DNA from: Siphonodentalium dalli
Lineage: Eukaryota; Mollusca; Scaphopoda; Gadilida; Siphonodentaliidae
Length of the DNA: 64,000 bases
Direction: 5' to 3'
Assembly (NCBI GenBank): GCA_032622095.1
Contig: CP136066.1
Location: forward strand, 203,754,978-203,818,977
Of this stretch, positions 23,273 through 34,206 are shown piece after piece. The notes under the pieces were generated by a model. It ran no database searches, was not told where the DNA came from, and saw nothing but the letters and a program-made list of their open reading frames with translations. Within the stretch, counting starts at the first letter, position 1. The number at the start of each line of letters is the position of its first letter. The position numbers were made by a program, and so were the translations under genes.

Positions 23273-24053
23273 CTCAGACATGACTGTTGATGAATATGAG
23301 GACGATATGGTATTGCGAAACCATCAAAGGAATTTCTCAGTAATTTCTGGTGGGACAATATGGTTTTATGTTAGGTGCACTATAGCAGATGATTATCAGA
23401 AAGTGCAGTCCACTCAATATCACATTGTCTATACATTGATGATTGATGATTCTGATCTCATCCCGCATTTATGAGATGGATGAGAGGAATTCTCTGAATA
23501 AGAGAGGGAACAAATAACAAAATGGAGGGATTTGTTCCCCTCCCTCCCCAATCCCTTATTCTTACACCATATTTTCGCTCTCAGTATTGTGACCAGCCAG
23601 GCGCTCGGATGGCTATCGCTAATCCCTTGGGTCAACGAGCACTTAATGTTTACTCGGTTTTGAACTTAATGAACCAAATGGTACCAAGGACACCTCTGCT
23701 GTAAAATCCATTTTGCAAAGAAAATTTTTGTATTAATTACAGAACTATTTAGCACACATATATTATTAGGATACTGAATTTTTCTACTTTGGTTTCTCAA
23801 TTGCATGTTTTCTAGATGTTCACCAGTTCCTGATTTGCTAGGTCTCAAACAGCAGCGGAGTCCTTGGTCAGTTACAGAAACCATATTGTTTAATCCTTTC
23901 TTGGAACATTAGGTCCATTAACTTCAAAACTCTCTTGCATAGACAACCCGCCCAACCAGAAATTACTAAGTAATTCCTTTTATGGTATCAGAAATTCTGG
24001 AGTGAAATATATTTTAGATGTGAAAGAGTTTCTAACAGCCCTTTAGAAACTAT
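23273..24053. other. Unrecognised DNA upstream of the receptor
   Basis: No exon with convincing splice signals was found. Short frames at 23429-23704 on both strands overlap and are not called. Confidence 0.4.
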
Positions 24054-24317
24054 TTAACCCATCTATGACGGGTGCTTCTTGAAATTTTGCGAAAACCCTG
24101 TGCCAATGTATTCTCTTATATGCGAGTCTCCCATAGGGAGCTTCACATATATAAGAGAATGCATTGGCCTAACAATATTTACCTTGACCTTGTAAGCCAG
24201 TGCAATATTCTCTTATATATGTGAGGCTCCTGATGGGAGACTCGCATATATAAGAGAATACACTGGCACAGGATCATTAATGCAGCAACAGCGCAGCTCC
24301 CATCATGAAAGGATTAA
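24054..24317. mobile_element. Family D TTAA MITE just upstream of the receptor exon
   Basis: TTAA at 24054 and 24314. Left tip 'aacccatctatgacgggtgc', two hairpins (24101-24168, 24198-24268), right tip 'gctcccatcatgaaaggattaa'. It ends 54 bp before the splice acceptor at 24373, so it sits in the putative leader intron. Confidence 0.8.
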
Positions 24318-24370
24318 GTGGGAGTCAATAAATCAAGTCCTTTTGTTTCATGTATTTTTTATTATTTTTC

Positions 24371-24373
24371 CAG
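24371..24373 (+). promoter_or_regulatory. Splice acceptor before the receptor coding exon
   Basis: A pyrimidine-rich tract (24340-24370, with 'ttattatttttccag') ends in CAG, the form of a 3' splice site. The exon would start at 24374, giving a 30 nt leader before ATG. A second AG lies at 24400-24401. Confidence 0.6.
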
Positions 24374-24403
24374 GTTGGCTGAGTCAGCATTTACACTGCA
24401 GTC

Positions 24404-25549
24404 ATGGATCAACTACCACAGTTTGGCTTACAAGGAGGTAAAGGGAACATGGAACTAGCCAGAATCAAAGCACGATTCAACCTAAGTCATATTCCATTAG
24501 AAATGTTTCAAAATATATCTGGAATTGACGAGGAGAATTGGGATGTACTTAATCAACTCCCGTGGCAAGTCGGTCTGCTCACCGTTTGCATCTTCATCAT
24601 CGGATTCGGATTCTTCGCGAACTTATGCATCGCAATAATAATCAGTAAAAACAAACAACTGCATACGCCTACTAATATATTCATAATGATGTTATGTTTG
24701 TCGGACATTACGCTGTGTGTGTTCAGTCTTCCTGTACAGTTATATTACCAGATCACACGTAAGTGGATATTTGGTGAAATCATGTGTCACATTCTCATGC
24801 CGACATTCGCTGTGCCGATTTTTGTGTCAACGATGTCGATTCAGATGATCGCGATCGACAGATTCATTCTCATCGTGTTTCCTTTCAAGTCGCGGATGAG
24901 TAATAAACTGGCAATAGTTATAGCGATTTGTGTCGTCATTTTTACATCCCTCATGGCGCTCCCATTGGTTCTTCACACTCGATATGATGTTATCGAACTT
25001 CCGATTCAAATTAAAGCAATTTGCCTGGAAACGTGGATTGGAATGAGGATCCAAATTATTTACACGATCGTTGTATTCATCGTTCAGTTCTGTGTACCAC
25101 TAATTGTGTCAACCGTTTTGTACATTCTAATATACTGCGTATTGCGGATGAAGCAGAAAAAAATGAAGAAACAAGAATCACGACGCAACAGCCGCACGGT
25201 TAAAATTTTGATTTCGATTGTCCTGCTCTTTACAACATGTTGGCTTCCTTGGAATCTTTTCGCACTGATTTCGAACTTGGAGCAGAAGAAGGTTTTCGAC
25301 AACCTGAACGAGTATTACACGGTCACGGACATTATACTGCGAATGTTCGCAATGAGCTCGTCTTGTGTTAATCCATTCATGTATGGATATCTGAACGACA
25401 GCTTTCGCAAAGAATTTGCTAATCTGTTTCGTAGCAAGAAGAAACGGAACAAAAAACGCATGAATGGCTACACGCAAGCCGAAACGACGAAGGCGACGGA
25501 ATATATACATCAAACAGAGCAGACGGCATTTAACGGCGAATCTCTTTAA
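24404..25549 (+). CDS. Class A GPCR, neuropeptide Y/F receptor-like
   Basis: The 381-residue protein is a plasma-membrane seven-helix receptor. The N-terminus (1-53) has two N-glycosylation sites (N26, N37). TM1 54-80 carries N73; TM2 90-116 has LSD with D101; C128 and C207 form the expected extracellular disulfide; TM3 ends in DRF (152-154) instead of DRY; TM5 has P232; TM6 has CWLP (279-282); TM7 has NPFMY (323-327) followed by GYLNDSFRKEF, typical of NPY/NPF-type receptors. The CLETW loop motif and LIVFPF after DRF also fit. The usual TM4 tryptophan is absent. An in-frame TGA at 24380 makes this ATG the first possible start. The coding exon has no introns. The tail is basic, then polar. 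Ligand and G protein are inferred only; a related peptide receptor is possible. Confidence 0.9.
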   Translation: MDQLPQFGLQGGKGNMELARIKARFNLSHIPLEMFQNISGIDEENWDVLNQLPWQVGLLTVCIFIIGFGFFANLCIAIIISKNKQLHTPTNIFIMMLCLSDITLCVFSLPVQLYYQITRKWIFGEIMCHILMPTFAVPIFVSTMSIQMIAIDRFILIVFPFKSRMSNKLAIVIAICVVIFTSLMALPLVLHTRYDVIELPIQIKAICLETWIGMRIQIIYTIVVFIVQFCVPLIVSTVLYILIYCVLRMKQKKMKKQESRRNSRTVKILISIVLLFTTCWLPWNLFALISNLEQKKVFDNLNEYYTVTDIILRMFAMSSSCVNPFMYGYLNDSFRKEFANLFRSKKKRNKKRMNGYTQAETTKATEYIHQTEQTAFNGESL

Positions 25550-25688
25550 CACTGACAATCAATAATTGTGTGGAACATGCATTCATTGTTTTAAAGGCTT
25601 CGAGTTATAGAATGGAATACAGTGTGACAGGATTCATATAAAAAAAGACGGATTTTACTCGAGTAAGATGAACTGGACAATTCAGTTA
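25550..25688 (+). other. Receptor 3' untranslated region (start)
   Basis: Non-coding sequence after the stop. No AATAAA occurs before the family D copy; the next clear one is at 26196-26201, so the transcript may run through that MITE (inference). Confidence 0.4.
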
Positions 25689-25893
25689 TTAACCCTTTCA
25701 TGACAGGAGCTGCGGCTGGTGCAGCTTTAAAATTCATGTGCCAGTGCATTCTCTTATATATGCGAGTATCCCACTGGGGGCCTCACATATATAAGAGAAT
25801 GAATATTGTTAGGCCAATGTATTTTCTTATAAGCGAGACTTGCATATACATGTATAAGAGAATGCATTGAATCTCCAGTCATGGAAGGGTTAA
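25689..25893. mobile_element. Family D TTAA MITE downstream of the receptor
   Basis: TTAA at 25689 and 25890. One full and one degraded hairpin; tips 'aaccctttcatgacagg' and 'ctccagtcatggaagggttaa'. The TTAA is 140 bp after the stop codon. Confidence 0.8.
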
Positions 25894-26310
25894 GATGTTT
25901 TCAGGGTTCCAGACCTCCAGTTACAACAACAACACAATTAAATTAATTTAACTTAATAATTTTTGCTTCGTTCTATAGGGAAAAAAAACATTTACAATCA
26001 AATATGACATATAAACTAGACCTGTTACCGAATATTATCATTTTGTTACTGAAATTAAGAAAATAATTTTTAGTGTCCATCTAAAAAATATATGAAAATA
26101 TGAAATAACTGCTTATAGAAAATTCAATATCAAACAAAATGGTAACTTTGAGGGAGAATTTTTTTTCAAAACATTATTTAATACACAAGAAACTAAATAA
26201 AAAGTTAAATAAGATTTAAGTCAAATTAGCCTGGAACCCTGCATACATCTTTAATTCAGTGATTAGCCTGGAACCCTGAATACATCTTTAATTCAGTGAA
26301 GGTTTTTAAA
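25894..26310. other. AT-rich DNA, possible distal 3' UTR
   Basis: Contains AATAAA at 26196-26201 and a 40 bp direct repeat ('agcctggaaccctg' at 26229 and 26263). No gene. Confidence 0.4.
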
Positions 26311-26318
26311 ATTGGAAT

Positions 26319-26741
26319 CAAGTCTTGAAAAAGTGTATCTGTCATTTGCAGAATGAGGTCCCAAGAGGGTGAATTTAGTGATGTTATCCCGCATGCATCA
26401 CAAAATTCACCCTCTGGGGACCTCATTATGCTTAGGTCTCAACTGCAAAGGGAGACCTAAGGACCAGATTGAAGTTCACCAGTTGAAGTTGTTGAAGACA
26501 CCTCAATTATGCATTTTAAACTTCTGAAATTAGGGGATATGGAAACTGAACAGAAGGGAAAAAGTAACAAAAAACAATGTTAATTTTAGACTAGATACTT
26601 CCCAGAAGAGGAGACCTAAGCAGAATGAGGTCCCCATGGAGTGAATATAGTGATGCTAGCCTGCTGTGTGGGGTAGTATATCTAAATTCACCCCCTGGGG
26701 ACCTCATTCTGCAAATGACATACACATTGTTTCAAGGCTTA
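26319..26741. mobile_element. Family G double-hairpin MITE with target duplication
   Basis: Flanks attggaat (26311-26318) and attggagt (26742-26749) match at 7 of 8 bases. Both hairpins are present. Confidence 0.85.
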
Positions 26742-26879
26742 ATTGGAGTTAGACTGATCAGATAGCATGGGATGGACTATATCTTAATAAATGCAAAAGT
26801 GATAATTGATCTGATAGTACTGTTGCTTGAGGGGTCAGGTTACTATGTTTTCAGAGTTCTGCAGTATTGGACAAGGAAC

Positions 26880-27253
26880 CAGGGGCGCCGGAAGCATCCA
26901 AGGGCAGGGGGGCAGAGCCTACAAAAAGGGCACTTTTCCGCAAAAAAGGGCATTTTCTCCGCAAACTCGGGAAAATAACCATAAATTCATTGTGGCAAAA
27001 ATCCCTATTTTAAAGGTATTTGTCGGTTTTTATGGCCGTTTTGTGATAAAATTGACAAAAAATTAATATTCCTTGTGAAATTGGTGGTATTTGGACCCAA
27101 AAAGTCACATTTTGCTATAAAAACATGAGATTAAACACACAAAAAGCATTTTCTGTCTCCAGAAAAAGGACAAGTCCTGCCCCCGCTCGCCCCCCTTGGT
27201 CAAGGGCAGGGGGGTCAGCTGCCCCCTCTGCCCCCCCTCTTCCGGCACCCATG
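26880..27253. mobile_element. hAT-type MITE with perfect 8 bp duplication
   Basis: Tips CAGGGGCGCCGGAAG and CTTCCGGCACCCATG (13 of 15 complementary). The 8 bp CAAGGAAC is present on both sides (26872-26879, 27254-27261). Internal G/C runs ('gggcaggggggcag', 'ctgccccctctgcccccc') extend the pairing. Non-coding, 374 bp. The perfect duplication indicates a fairly recent insertion. Confidence 0.9.
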
Positions 27254-27364
27254 CAAGGAACCAGTCTGTTAATTCAACAAGGGACATTGAATGCGCGCAA
27301 ATAAACAGATATAAGAGTCACAGAAACAATGACAGTTGATAGCTAGTATAGATAGAATTTTTCT

Positions 27365-27764
27365 TTAACCCTTTACCCAACAAACCGGCCAAAACCGGCC
27401 AAATAAAGCTTCAACAGCCTAAAATATCTTCGGTCTGTCTCAATAGAACCATACAAATATGGATATCATTGGAACCGGCTCCTTGACCACATTGTGATAG
27501 TTACAGTTATACCCTGTGCCAATGCATTCTCTTATATATGCGAGTCGACCATAGGTCGCCTCGCATATATAAGAGAATGCATTGGCCTAAAAAAAATCTT
27601 TTTTTAACACTTTTTACCATTTTTTCTTACATTCTTTAACAATTTTATAATTTTTAATGTGTTAAGCCAATGTATTCTCTTATATATGCGAGGCGACCTA
27701 TGGTCGACTCGCATATATAAGAGAATGCATTGGCACAGGGCCGTTCTGTTGGGTAAAGGGTTAA
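27365..27764. mobile_element. Family B TTAA MITE, reverse orientation
   Basis: TTAA at both ends (27365, 27761), two cassettes, complete unique segment; 400 bp like the other full copies. Confidence 0.9.
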
Positions 27765-28195
27765 TAAAATGTACTTTTACTTCCATGATGTAGAAACTTA
27801 AAGTGATGTGAAACACTCCGGTAGGGTGATCAAACAGAAATGGAGAACAATCTTGTTCAAAGTAGTTATTTTTTACAAATATTATATCTAAATTGACAAC
27901 ACACACCGCAATTCTTTTATATTAGATAAATGCAGTGACTGCCGCTGGCGAAATCGATTTCGAGTAGTAAATATTTACAATTTAGCGTAGTTCAGACAAT
28001 GTTTTCTATGGAGTGGTACAGGTCGATTTGCTTGAGATTTTCGGTGATGTTAGTAGAATGCTACATTCCTCCAGTTGGCATAGCACCTGAATACTAACTT
28101 ATCAGTTTCACGCCCCCGAACAAGTGCATAATATGTCTTTAAGGCAGTTGTTGTTGTCGATTTTCGCTCATTAAACTGCTCCTTGCCACAATTGA
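27765..28195. other. Unrecognised DNA
   Basis: 27800-27872 resembles 20941-21005. No gene. Confidence 0.5.
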
Positions 28196-28328
28196 ACCAG
28201 CCGCCCGATTCGTAGTAACCAGCCGCCGATTCGTAGTAACCAGCCGCCCGATTCGTAGTAACCAGCCGCCCGATTCGTAGTAACCAGCCGCCCGATTCGT
28301 AGTAACCAGCCGCCCGATTTGTAGTAAC
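28196..28328. repeat. 22 bp tandem repeat, 6 copies
   Basis: Unit CCAGCCGCCCGATTCGTAGT plus AA; unit two lacks one C. High GC and CpG compared with the flanks. Confidence 0.9.
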
Positions 28329-28841
28329 CTCACCCTTTCTGCAGTACCGTTGAATATTGAAGGGAGAGGGCTATGAAATTTAATCTTGATATATAGGTTG
28401 ATAAATGTTAAGATTTCATTATTTTTCCGTTTATATTTTATCCAGGTGGTCGATATTGAGAATGTTGTATTAAAATTGTTGTTTTTGTCAGAATTTTAAA
28501 GATTTTATCTCATATTTATCGACATATTTCGATACGGGGACAAATTCAAAAACGAAATTATTAGCTGTATTTTGAAGCCAAACCACCAGGTGGATATCGA
28601 AAGAACAGCTTATACCCACAACCCCTTATTAATTAGTTACCCACACCCCCTTACATTTATACTCTAATTAATCAACCCCTTTAACAAGGTTGTACATGTA
28701 CCATAGGTCATTAATGACAGAGGTTATACAGCGATTCAACCCCAGTCAAGTGATTGACATGCAGCTTCTAATTTACTGCGGTACTAGTAATCATTTTTTG
28801 CGATGGCATACTCCACATTAATTTTTCACATGGTCAGTGAC
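28329..28841. repeat. Unique DNA including one copy of a dispersed repeat
   Basis: 28495-28610 ('catatttcgatacggggac' ... 'aaaccaccaggtgg') is related to 29965-30150, where the same repeat is split by a G-rich insert. Confidence 0.5.
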
Positions 28842-29264
28842 CAGACCTGTTTACTTTTAAAATTGGAAATCTGGAGATTTGTCCTCAGAAAGAGGGAGAT
28901 TTCATTTAAAGCGGTCGGTCGGGAATAGCAGAAACCAACACTTTATTAAGTGTGGTCAAATAAGGAAGCTTCTTGTTTGATATATTATAATCCTTGTCTG
29001 GACATTGAAGACCGCATTTACTTACTCAACGCTGTTAAACAAAAGAGAGTCAACGTTGTGTCAACATTTTGTCACTGTTTGACTCGCAGGGGATATGTTC
29101 CTAATTGATTTGTAACACTGTAGCATGCATGGCTTAACGCTTGGTACACCCGTCGGCTAATTTGGGGTTTATCTTTGAAATCGGGAGATTTGGTTTCCCG
29201 ATCGGGAGCACAATGACACAAAATCGGGAGACTCCCGCCGAAATCGGGAAAGTAAACAGGTCTG
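28842..29264. mobile_element. hAT-type non-autonomous element
   Basis: Tips CAGACCTGTTTACTTT and AAAGTAAACAGGTCTG are exact complements over 16 bp. Flanks tcagtgac (28834-28841) and tcactgac (29265-29272) match at 7 of 8. The interior has repeated 'aatcgggag' words near the right end. Non-coding, 423 bp. Confidence 0.8.
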
Positions 29265-29272
29265 TCACTGAC

Positions 29273-29728
29273 TGACATTCACAATTGCATCATCAAAGCA
29301 GCATCATACCATGCCAGAAAAGAAGGGTCGATTAATTAGAGCATAGCTGTATTCAGTGATATCTTGTGTCATAAAAAATTCCAGCAGAAGCAGATTTAAA
29401 GGTGGCAGAAACAATGGCTAAGCTCATTCAAGCTTCCAAATTCTGTCTACGTAATTTGGAAAGCGATATAAGATAGGTTGACAAATAAACAAAATATTGA
29501 AATACCAGCTTCATATGCCTGGAAAATACTTTCCAGGGTCACAGCTATTGTAAATTGTTCACATTAAAGTGAAACAAACACTCTTTATTCCTACCATATC
29601 AGGAATAGACTAACTCATAATGCTCTTTTCTGTACCATGCCATGTAAATGGCTGGGGTTTTTTTTGGGACCCAAACATCTTGTTCAAAGTTGTATTTTTA
29701 TGAGTTCAATAAATTTTTCTGAGACATA
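29273..29728. other. Unrecognised DNA
   Basis: No gene or repeat recognised. Confidence 0.5.
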
Positions 29729-29938
29729 TAATGCCCTAAATAATCGACTCCTTAACCACAGCAGAATTATGGGAAATTTTTCAGGATTAAGTCGGAAATA
29801 TGGCTTGTTGCCATTCATCAGAAAGCTCTCACTGAGAGCCTTCCGATGAATGGCAACAAGCCAAATTTCTGACTAAATCCTGAAATATTTCCCATAATTC
29901 TTCTGTGGTTAAAGGGTCATATACTTCAGGCAATACTG
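29729..29938. mobile_element. Family A MITE, diverged
   Basis: Full palindrome lacking the first CAGTA, with several substitutions in the right arm; an older copy. Confidence 0.8.
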
Positions 29939-29964
29939 TATAATGCTTGTAGAAAGGTATTTAT

Positions 29965-30620
29965 TCAAGTATTTTATCAACCTATTTCGATACCAGGGGG
30001 GGGGAAGATAAACTAGGTAAAACCAGTTTATCTTCCCCCCGGGGGGAAGATGCGCAGGGGGGGGAAGATGTCGTAGCACACCGGGACAAATTCAAAAGCA
30101 AATATTATCAGCTGTATTTTGGAGCGCAAACCACCAACTGGCTTAAATTTAACATCTATCGAATACAGTATCTTGCCGCAAAACATTCCTCCAATAAATG
30201 TGGGCTGCAGGGTGTGCCGATGGATTTAAATGTCAAATCCAAAATGGCTGCTGATGATGGTAATGTTTGTAACAAATTTTGGGGGAAAAATGATGGCACC
30301 CCAAATATCCATATGAAGTTTGATGACGATTGGATGAGGCATGTGGCCTGTAGGTGTGCCGAAGGATTTAGTCATGCAAAGACTAAAATCCTAGATGGCT
30401 GTCGGCGGCCATAATTTTCATTGAAAATCATTCAAATTCAATAGCTCCCATCTAGAGCTGATCCTAAAGATGCCTGTACATTTTCAAAACATTCCTCCAA
30501 TAAATGTAGGCTGTAGGGTGTGTCGATGGATTTAAATGTCAAATCCAAGATGGCTGCTGGTGGCCATGTTTTTAACAAATTTTGGGGGGAAAATAATGGA
30601 ACCACAAATATCCATATGAC
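29965..30620. repeat. Dispersed repeat with ~300 bp direct duplication
   Basis: 'aaaacattcctccaataaatg' to 'acaaattttggggg' occurs at 30180-30285 and 30487-30585. A G-rich insert (29993-30083) interrupts the first part. A 66-codon frame here follows the repeat and is not called. Confidence 0.6.
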
Positions 30621-30659
30621 GATCAGATGAGGAATATGGCTTGTAAAGTGGCTTGTAAA

Positions 30660-30845
30660 AATTCACCATTTGGGAAAATCAATCGGAGTCTATGTCTCCC
30701 ATAGCAGATGAGCCCATGCAGAATGAGGTCCCCAGAGGGTGAATTTGGTGATGTTAGCCCGCTATGCGGGATATCATTACTAAATTAACCATCTGCAGGG
30801 GACCTAGCTCATTCTGCTAATGACAGACACACTAACTCAGGCTTG
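30660..30845. mobile_element. Family G right half
   Basis: Central segment 'gtctcccatagcagatgag' and one hairpin, ending 'aactcaggcttg'. Confidence 0.75.
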
Positions 30846-31454
30846 GTTAAGATCCGAGAGTCACCAGGTGCCCCCTTCTTTGGAAAGATATGCAGGTCTG
30901 ATCTTGTAAATGAGGGATGTTGAGATAATGTGTTTTGAGGAAATGAGATTTCATCTTTAAACCAGCTCGTGGACAAGTGAATGTTACAAATTGCAGACAT
31001 GCACCAAAAAACTTTCTGCATAGCTAGCTCTGATAAACTGATTAGAACTCCACCAAATGGATGCCTTGTTCAGGTTCGATTTTCAAGTGCATAGCTTCTG
31101 AAAAAAATTGTTTGAAAAGCATCTAATGAAACCTTACTACAGCAGTGCATAGGAATCTATGAGACAAATTCTCAATTTGTGTTGGAGATATCGCATGAAT
31201 AAGAATGCATCCAACTTTCCCCAAGGAGCCAGCGTAAAATAATCTAATTTATTCCCGATTATTGCTGTTATACAGTGTGAACCCAAGGGTAAGATGGTTC
31301 ATTCACACCCTGCACTGTAAGGAAATTTTATGCCAATCAACTCGTCTTTGTGCCCTTTGTGTTCTAAAAATTAGTTTATCCTGCATGACCAGACCACTAA
31401 TTCTGGTTGCATTCTCTACAAATCTTGAACGAGACATCCCTAGAAATTGAATTA
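30846..31454. other. Unrecognised DNA
   Basis: No supported gene. Short frames at 31262-31450 have no motif. Confidence 0.45.
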
Positions 31455-31667
31455 CAGTAATGCTCTAAGTAATCGACTCCTTAACCACAGCAGAATTACG
31501 GGTAATTTTTCAGGATTTAGTCGGAAATATGGCTTGTTGCCATTCATCGGAAAGCTCTCAGTGAGAGCTTTCCGATGAATGGCAACAAGCCATATTTCCG
31601 ACTAAATCCTGAAAAGTTACCCATAATTCTGCTGTGGTTAAGGAGTCGATTATTTAGGGCATTACTG
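31455..31667. mobile_element. Family A MITE, near-perfect reference copy
   Basis: 213 bp from CAGTAATGCTCTAAGTAATC to GGGCATTACTG; arms pair almost without mismatch around 'agctctcagtgagagct' (31553-31570), with TA on both sides. This copy best shows the consensus. Confidence 0.95.
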
Positions 31668-32112
31668 TAGTTAACTGTGTGGTTGAACATGTATCGGTAT
31701 CTCAGCTTACTAATAATCTGAGCAGCTAATTTACAGTCCAATTGTAACAAGATGGAACAGATGGAATGGTATTAAAGGTCCACAATCCAATTCGATAGTC
31801 CCCTTATCATCCGATTCCAACTAAATTTATTCAAAAGACGCTTTAGTTATCAGAATTAATTAATTATCCAAAAAAAATGCTAACGACTGTCAACTCTAGT
31901 TAAAATTTTCCAAAACATGTTATAGACTGCATCAACATTTTGTTCAATGCAATTTGTTATCAAGAGCACATGCGGTTGGCTCGTCAAATATTGCTAGGCT
32001 GCCAAATAATCCAGGTTGTGAAAAATAACAGATTTAAAAAATCGATATCTGTTTAATATCCTCTAAACATATTCTCAAAGGGTGAAGTTTTGATTTTAGT
32101 CTCTCCTTAAAA
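31668..32112. other. Unrecognised DNA
   Basis: Nothing supported. Confidence 0.5.
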
Positions 32113-33398
32113 CTGTGAGATGACACATTGTATACTAATTGTCACCGGACATCCATCCTGTGAGATGACACATTGTATACTAATTGTCACCAGACAGCCA
32201 TCCTGTGAGATGACACATTGTATACTAATTGTCACCAGACAGCCATCCTGTGAGACGACACATTGTATACTAATTGTCACCGGACAGCCATCCTGTCAGA
32301 TGACACATTGTATACTAATTGTCACCGGACATCCATCCTGTGAGATGACACATTGTATACTAATTGTCACCGGACATCCATCCTGTGAGATGACACATTG
32401 TATACTAATTGTCACCAGACAGCCATCCTGTGAGATGACACATTGTATACTAATTGTCACCAGACAGCCATCCTGTGAGATGACACATTGTATACTAATT
32501 GTCACCGGACAGCCTGTGAGATGACACATTGTATACTAATTGTCACCGGACAGCCTGTGAGATGACACATTGTATACTAATTGTCACCGGACAGCCTGTG
32601 AGATGACACATTGTATACTAATTGTCACCGGACAGCCATCCTGTGAGATGACACATTGTATACTAATTGTCACCGGACATCCATCCTGTGAGACAACACA
32701 TTGTATACTAATTGTCACCGGACAGCCTGTGAGATGACACATTGTATACTAATTGTCACCGGACAGCCATCCTGTGAGATGACACATTGTATACTAATTG
32801 TCACCGGACATCCATCCTGTGAGATGACACATTGTATACTAATTGTCACCGGACAGCCATCCTGTGAGACGACACATTGTATACTAATTGTCACCGGACA
32901 GCCATCCTGTGAGATGACACATTGTATACTAATTGTCACCGGACAGCCATCCTGTGAGATGACACATTGTATACTAATTGTCACCGGACATCCATCCTGT
33001 GAGACAACACATTGTATACTAATTGTCACCGGACAGCCTGTGAGATGACACATTGTATACTAATTGTCACCGGACAGCCATCCTGTGAGATGACACATTG
33101 TATACTAATTGTCACCAGACAGCCATCCTGTGAGATGACACATTGTATACTAATTGTCACCGGACAGCCATCCTGTGAGATGACACATTGTATACTATTT
33201 ATCACCGGACATCCATCCTGTCAGATGACACATTGTATACTAATTATCACCGGACAGCCATCCTGTGAGATGACACATTGTATACTAATTGTCACCGGAC
33301 AGCCATCCTGTGAGATGACACATTGTATACTAATTGTCACCGGACAGCCATCCTGTGAGATGACACATTGTATACTAATTGTCACCGGACAGCCATCG
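32113..33398. repeat. 45 bp satellite, 29 copies
   Basis: Unit starts TGTGAGATGACACATTGTAT and runs through 'actaattgtcaccggaca' to 'gccatcc'. Five units lack ATCC and are 41 bp. A block with 'gagacaacac' recurs after 311 bp (32690, 33001), showing higher-order duplication of seven units. Stop-free frames on both strands (CEMTHCILIVTGQPS type) come from the 45 bp period and shift at the 41 bp units, so a protein is not supported. Confidence 0.95.
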
Positions 33399-33439
33399 TT
33401 AGATTCTTGATTAAGATGAGTTCTGTCTATTTAATGTCT

Positions 33440-33710
33440 AGTAATGCCCTAAATAATCGATTCCTTAACCACAGCAGAATTATGGGTAATTTTTCAGGAT
33501 TTAGTCGGAAATATGGCTTGTTGCCATTCATCGGAAAGCTATTTTTCAGGATTTAGTCGGAAATATGGCTTGTTGCCATTCATCGGAAAGCTCTCAGTGA
33601 CAGCTCTCTGATGAATGGCAATCAAGCCATATTTCCCACTAAATCCTGAAAAATTACCCATAATTCTGCTGTGGTTAATTATAAGGACTCGATTATTTAG
33701 GGCATTACTG
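33440..33710. mobile_element. Family A MITE with internal duplication
   Basis: About 52 bp of the left arm ('tttttcaggatttagtcgg' to 'catcggaaagct') is repeated in tandem, and 'attata' is inserted in the right arm. Confidence 0.85.
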
Positions 33711-33969
33711 TAAATACTCATTGACGAGTAGTTCTATTAGGAAATGTTCAGATAAGTACAACAAACAACCAGATGCAAGTTGTTGAACTTATTACCTAAA
33801 CATTTCCCACCTAAAGAATATGAATCCTTCTGCACATGTATTATCTTTTTGTCTGACTGTCATCTGCTACTCACATGTCCTGAACATCCCTCCAGATGAA
33901 GAATAGATCATTCCAATGTATCCTATGATAACTAATGGGAGAATCCATTTAGTAATTTAAAGAATGGTC
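33711..33969 (-). mobile_element. Family K copy
   Basis: Starts at 'atactcattgacgagtag', beside the A copy, and runs through the 'gaaatgttcagata' stem and 'aacatccctccagatgaagaatag' to 'gaatccatttagtaa'. It borders a family D copy at a mutated TTAA (tctaa). Confidence 0.65.
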
Positions 33970-34206
33970 TAACCCTTTCTTGAATGGAGCTTCCTGATAT
34001 TTTTTGAAAACCCTGTGCCAGTGCATTCTCTTATATATGCAAATCTCCCAAAGGGAGCCTCGCATATATAAGAGAAAACATTGGCCTAACAATATTTACC
34101 TTGACCTTGTGCAGTCTCTTATATATGCGAAGCATAAATAAGAGAATGCACTGGCACAGGGAGTTTAATGGAACATTTAATGCAGCTCCCATCATGAAAG
34201 GGTTAA
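33970..34206. mobile_element. Family D TTAA MITE
   Basis: Two reduced hairpins; right tip 'gctcccatcatgaaagggttaa'. Its terminal TTAA (34203-34206) is also the first base block of the following E element. Confidence 0.75.

Noticed and set aside
32113-33398. CRISPR-like regular array
   Set aside because: Units are contiguous 45 bp repeats without unique spacers, in an animal genome; it is a satellite.
32120-33410. Open frames of CEMTHCILIVTGQPS-type repeats as a gene
   Set aside because: The frames follow from a 45 bp period, open on both strands and shift at 41 bp units.
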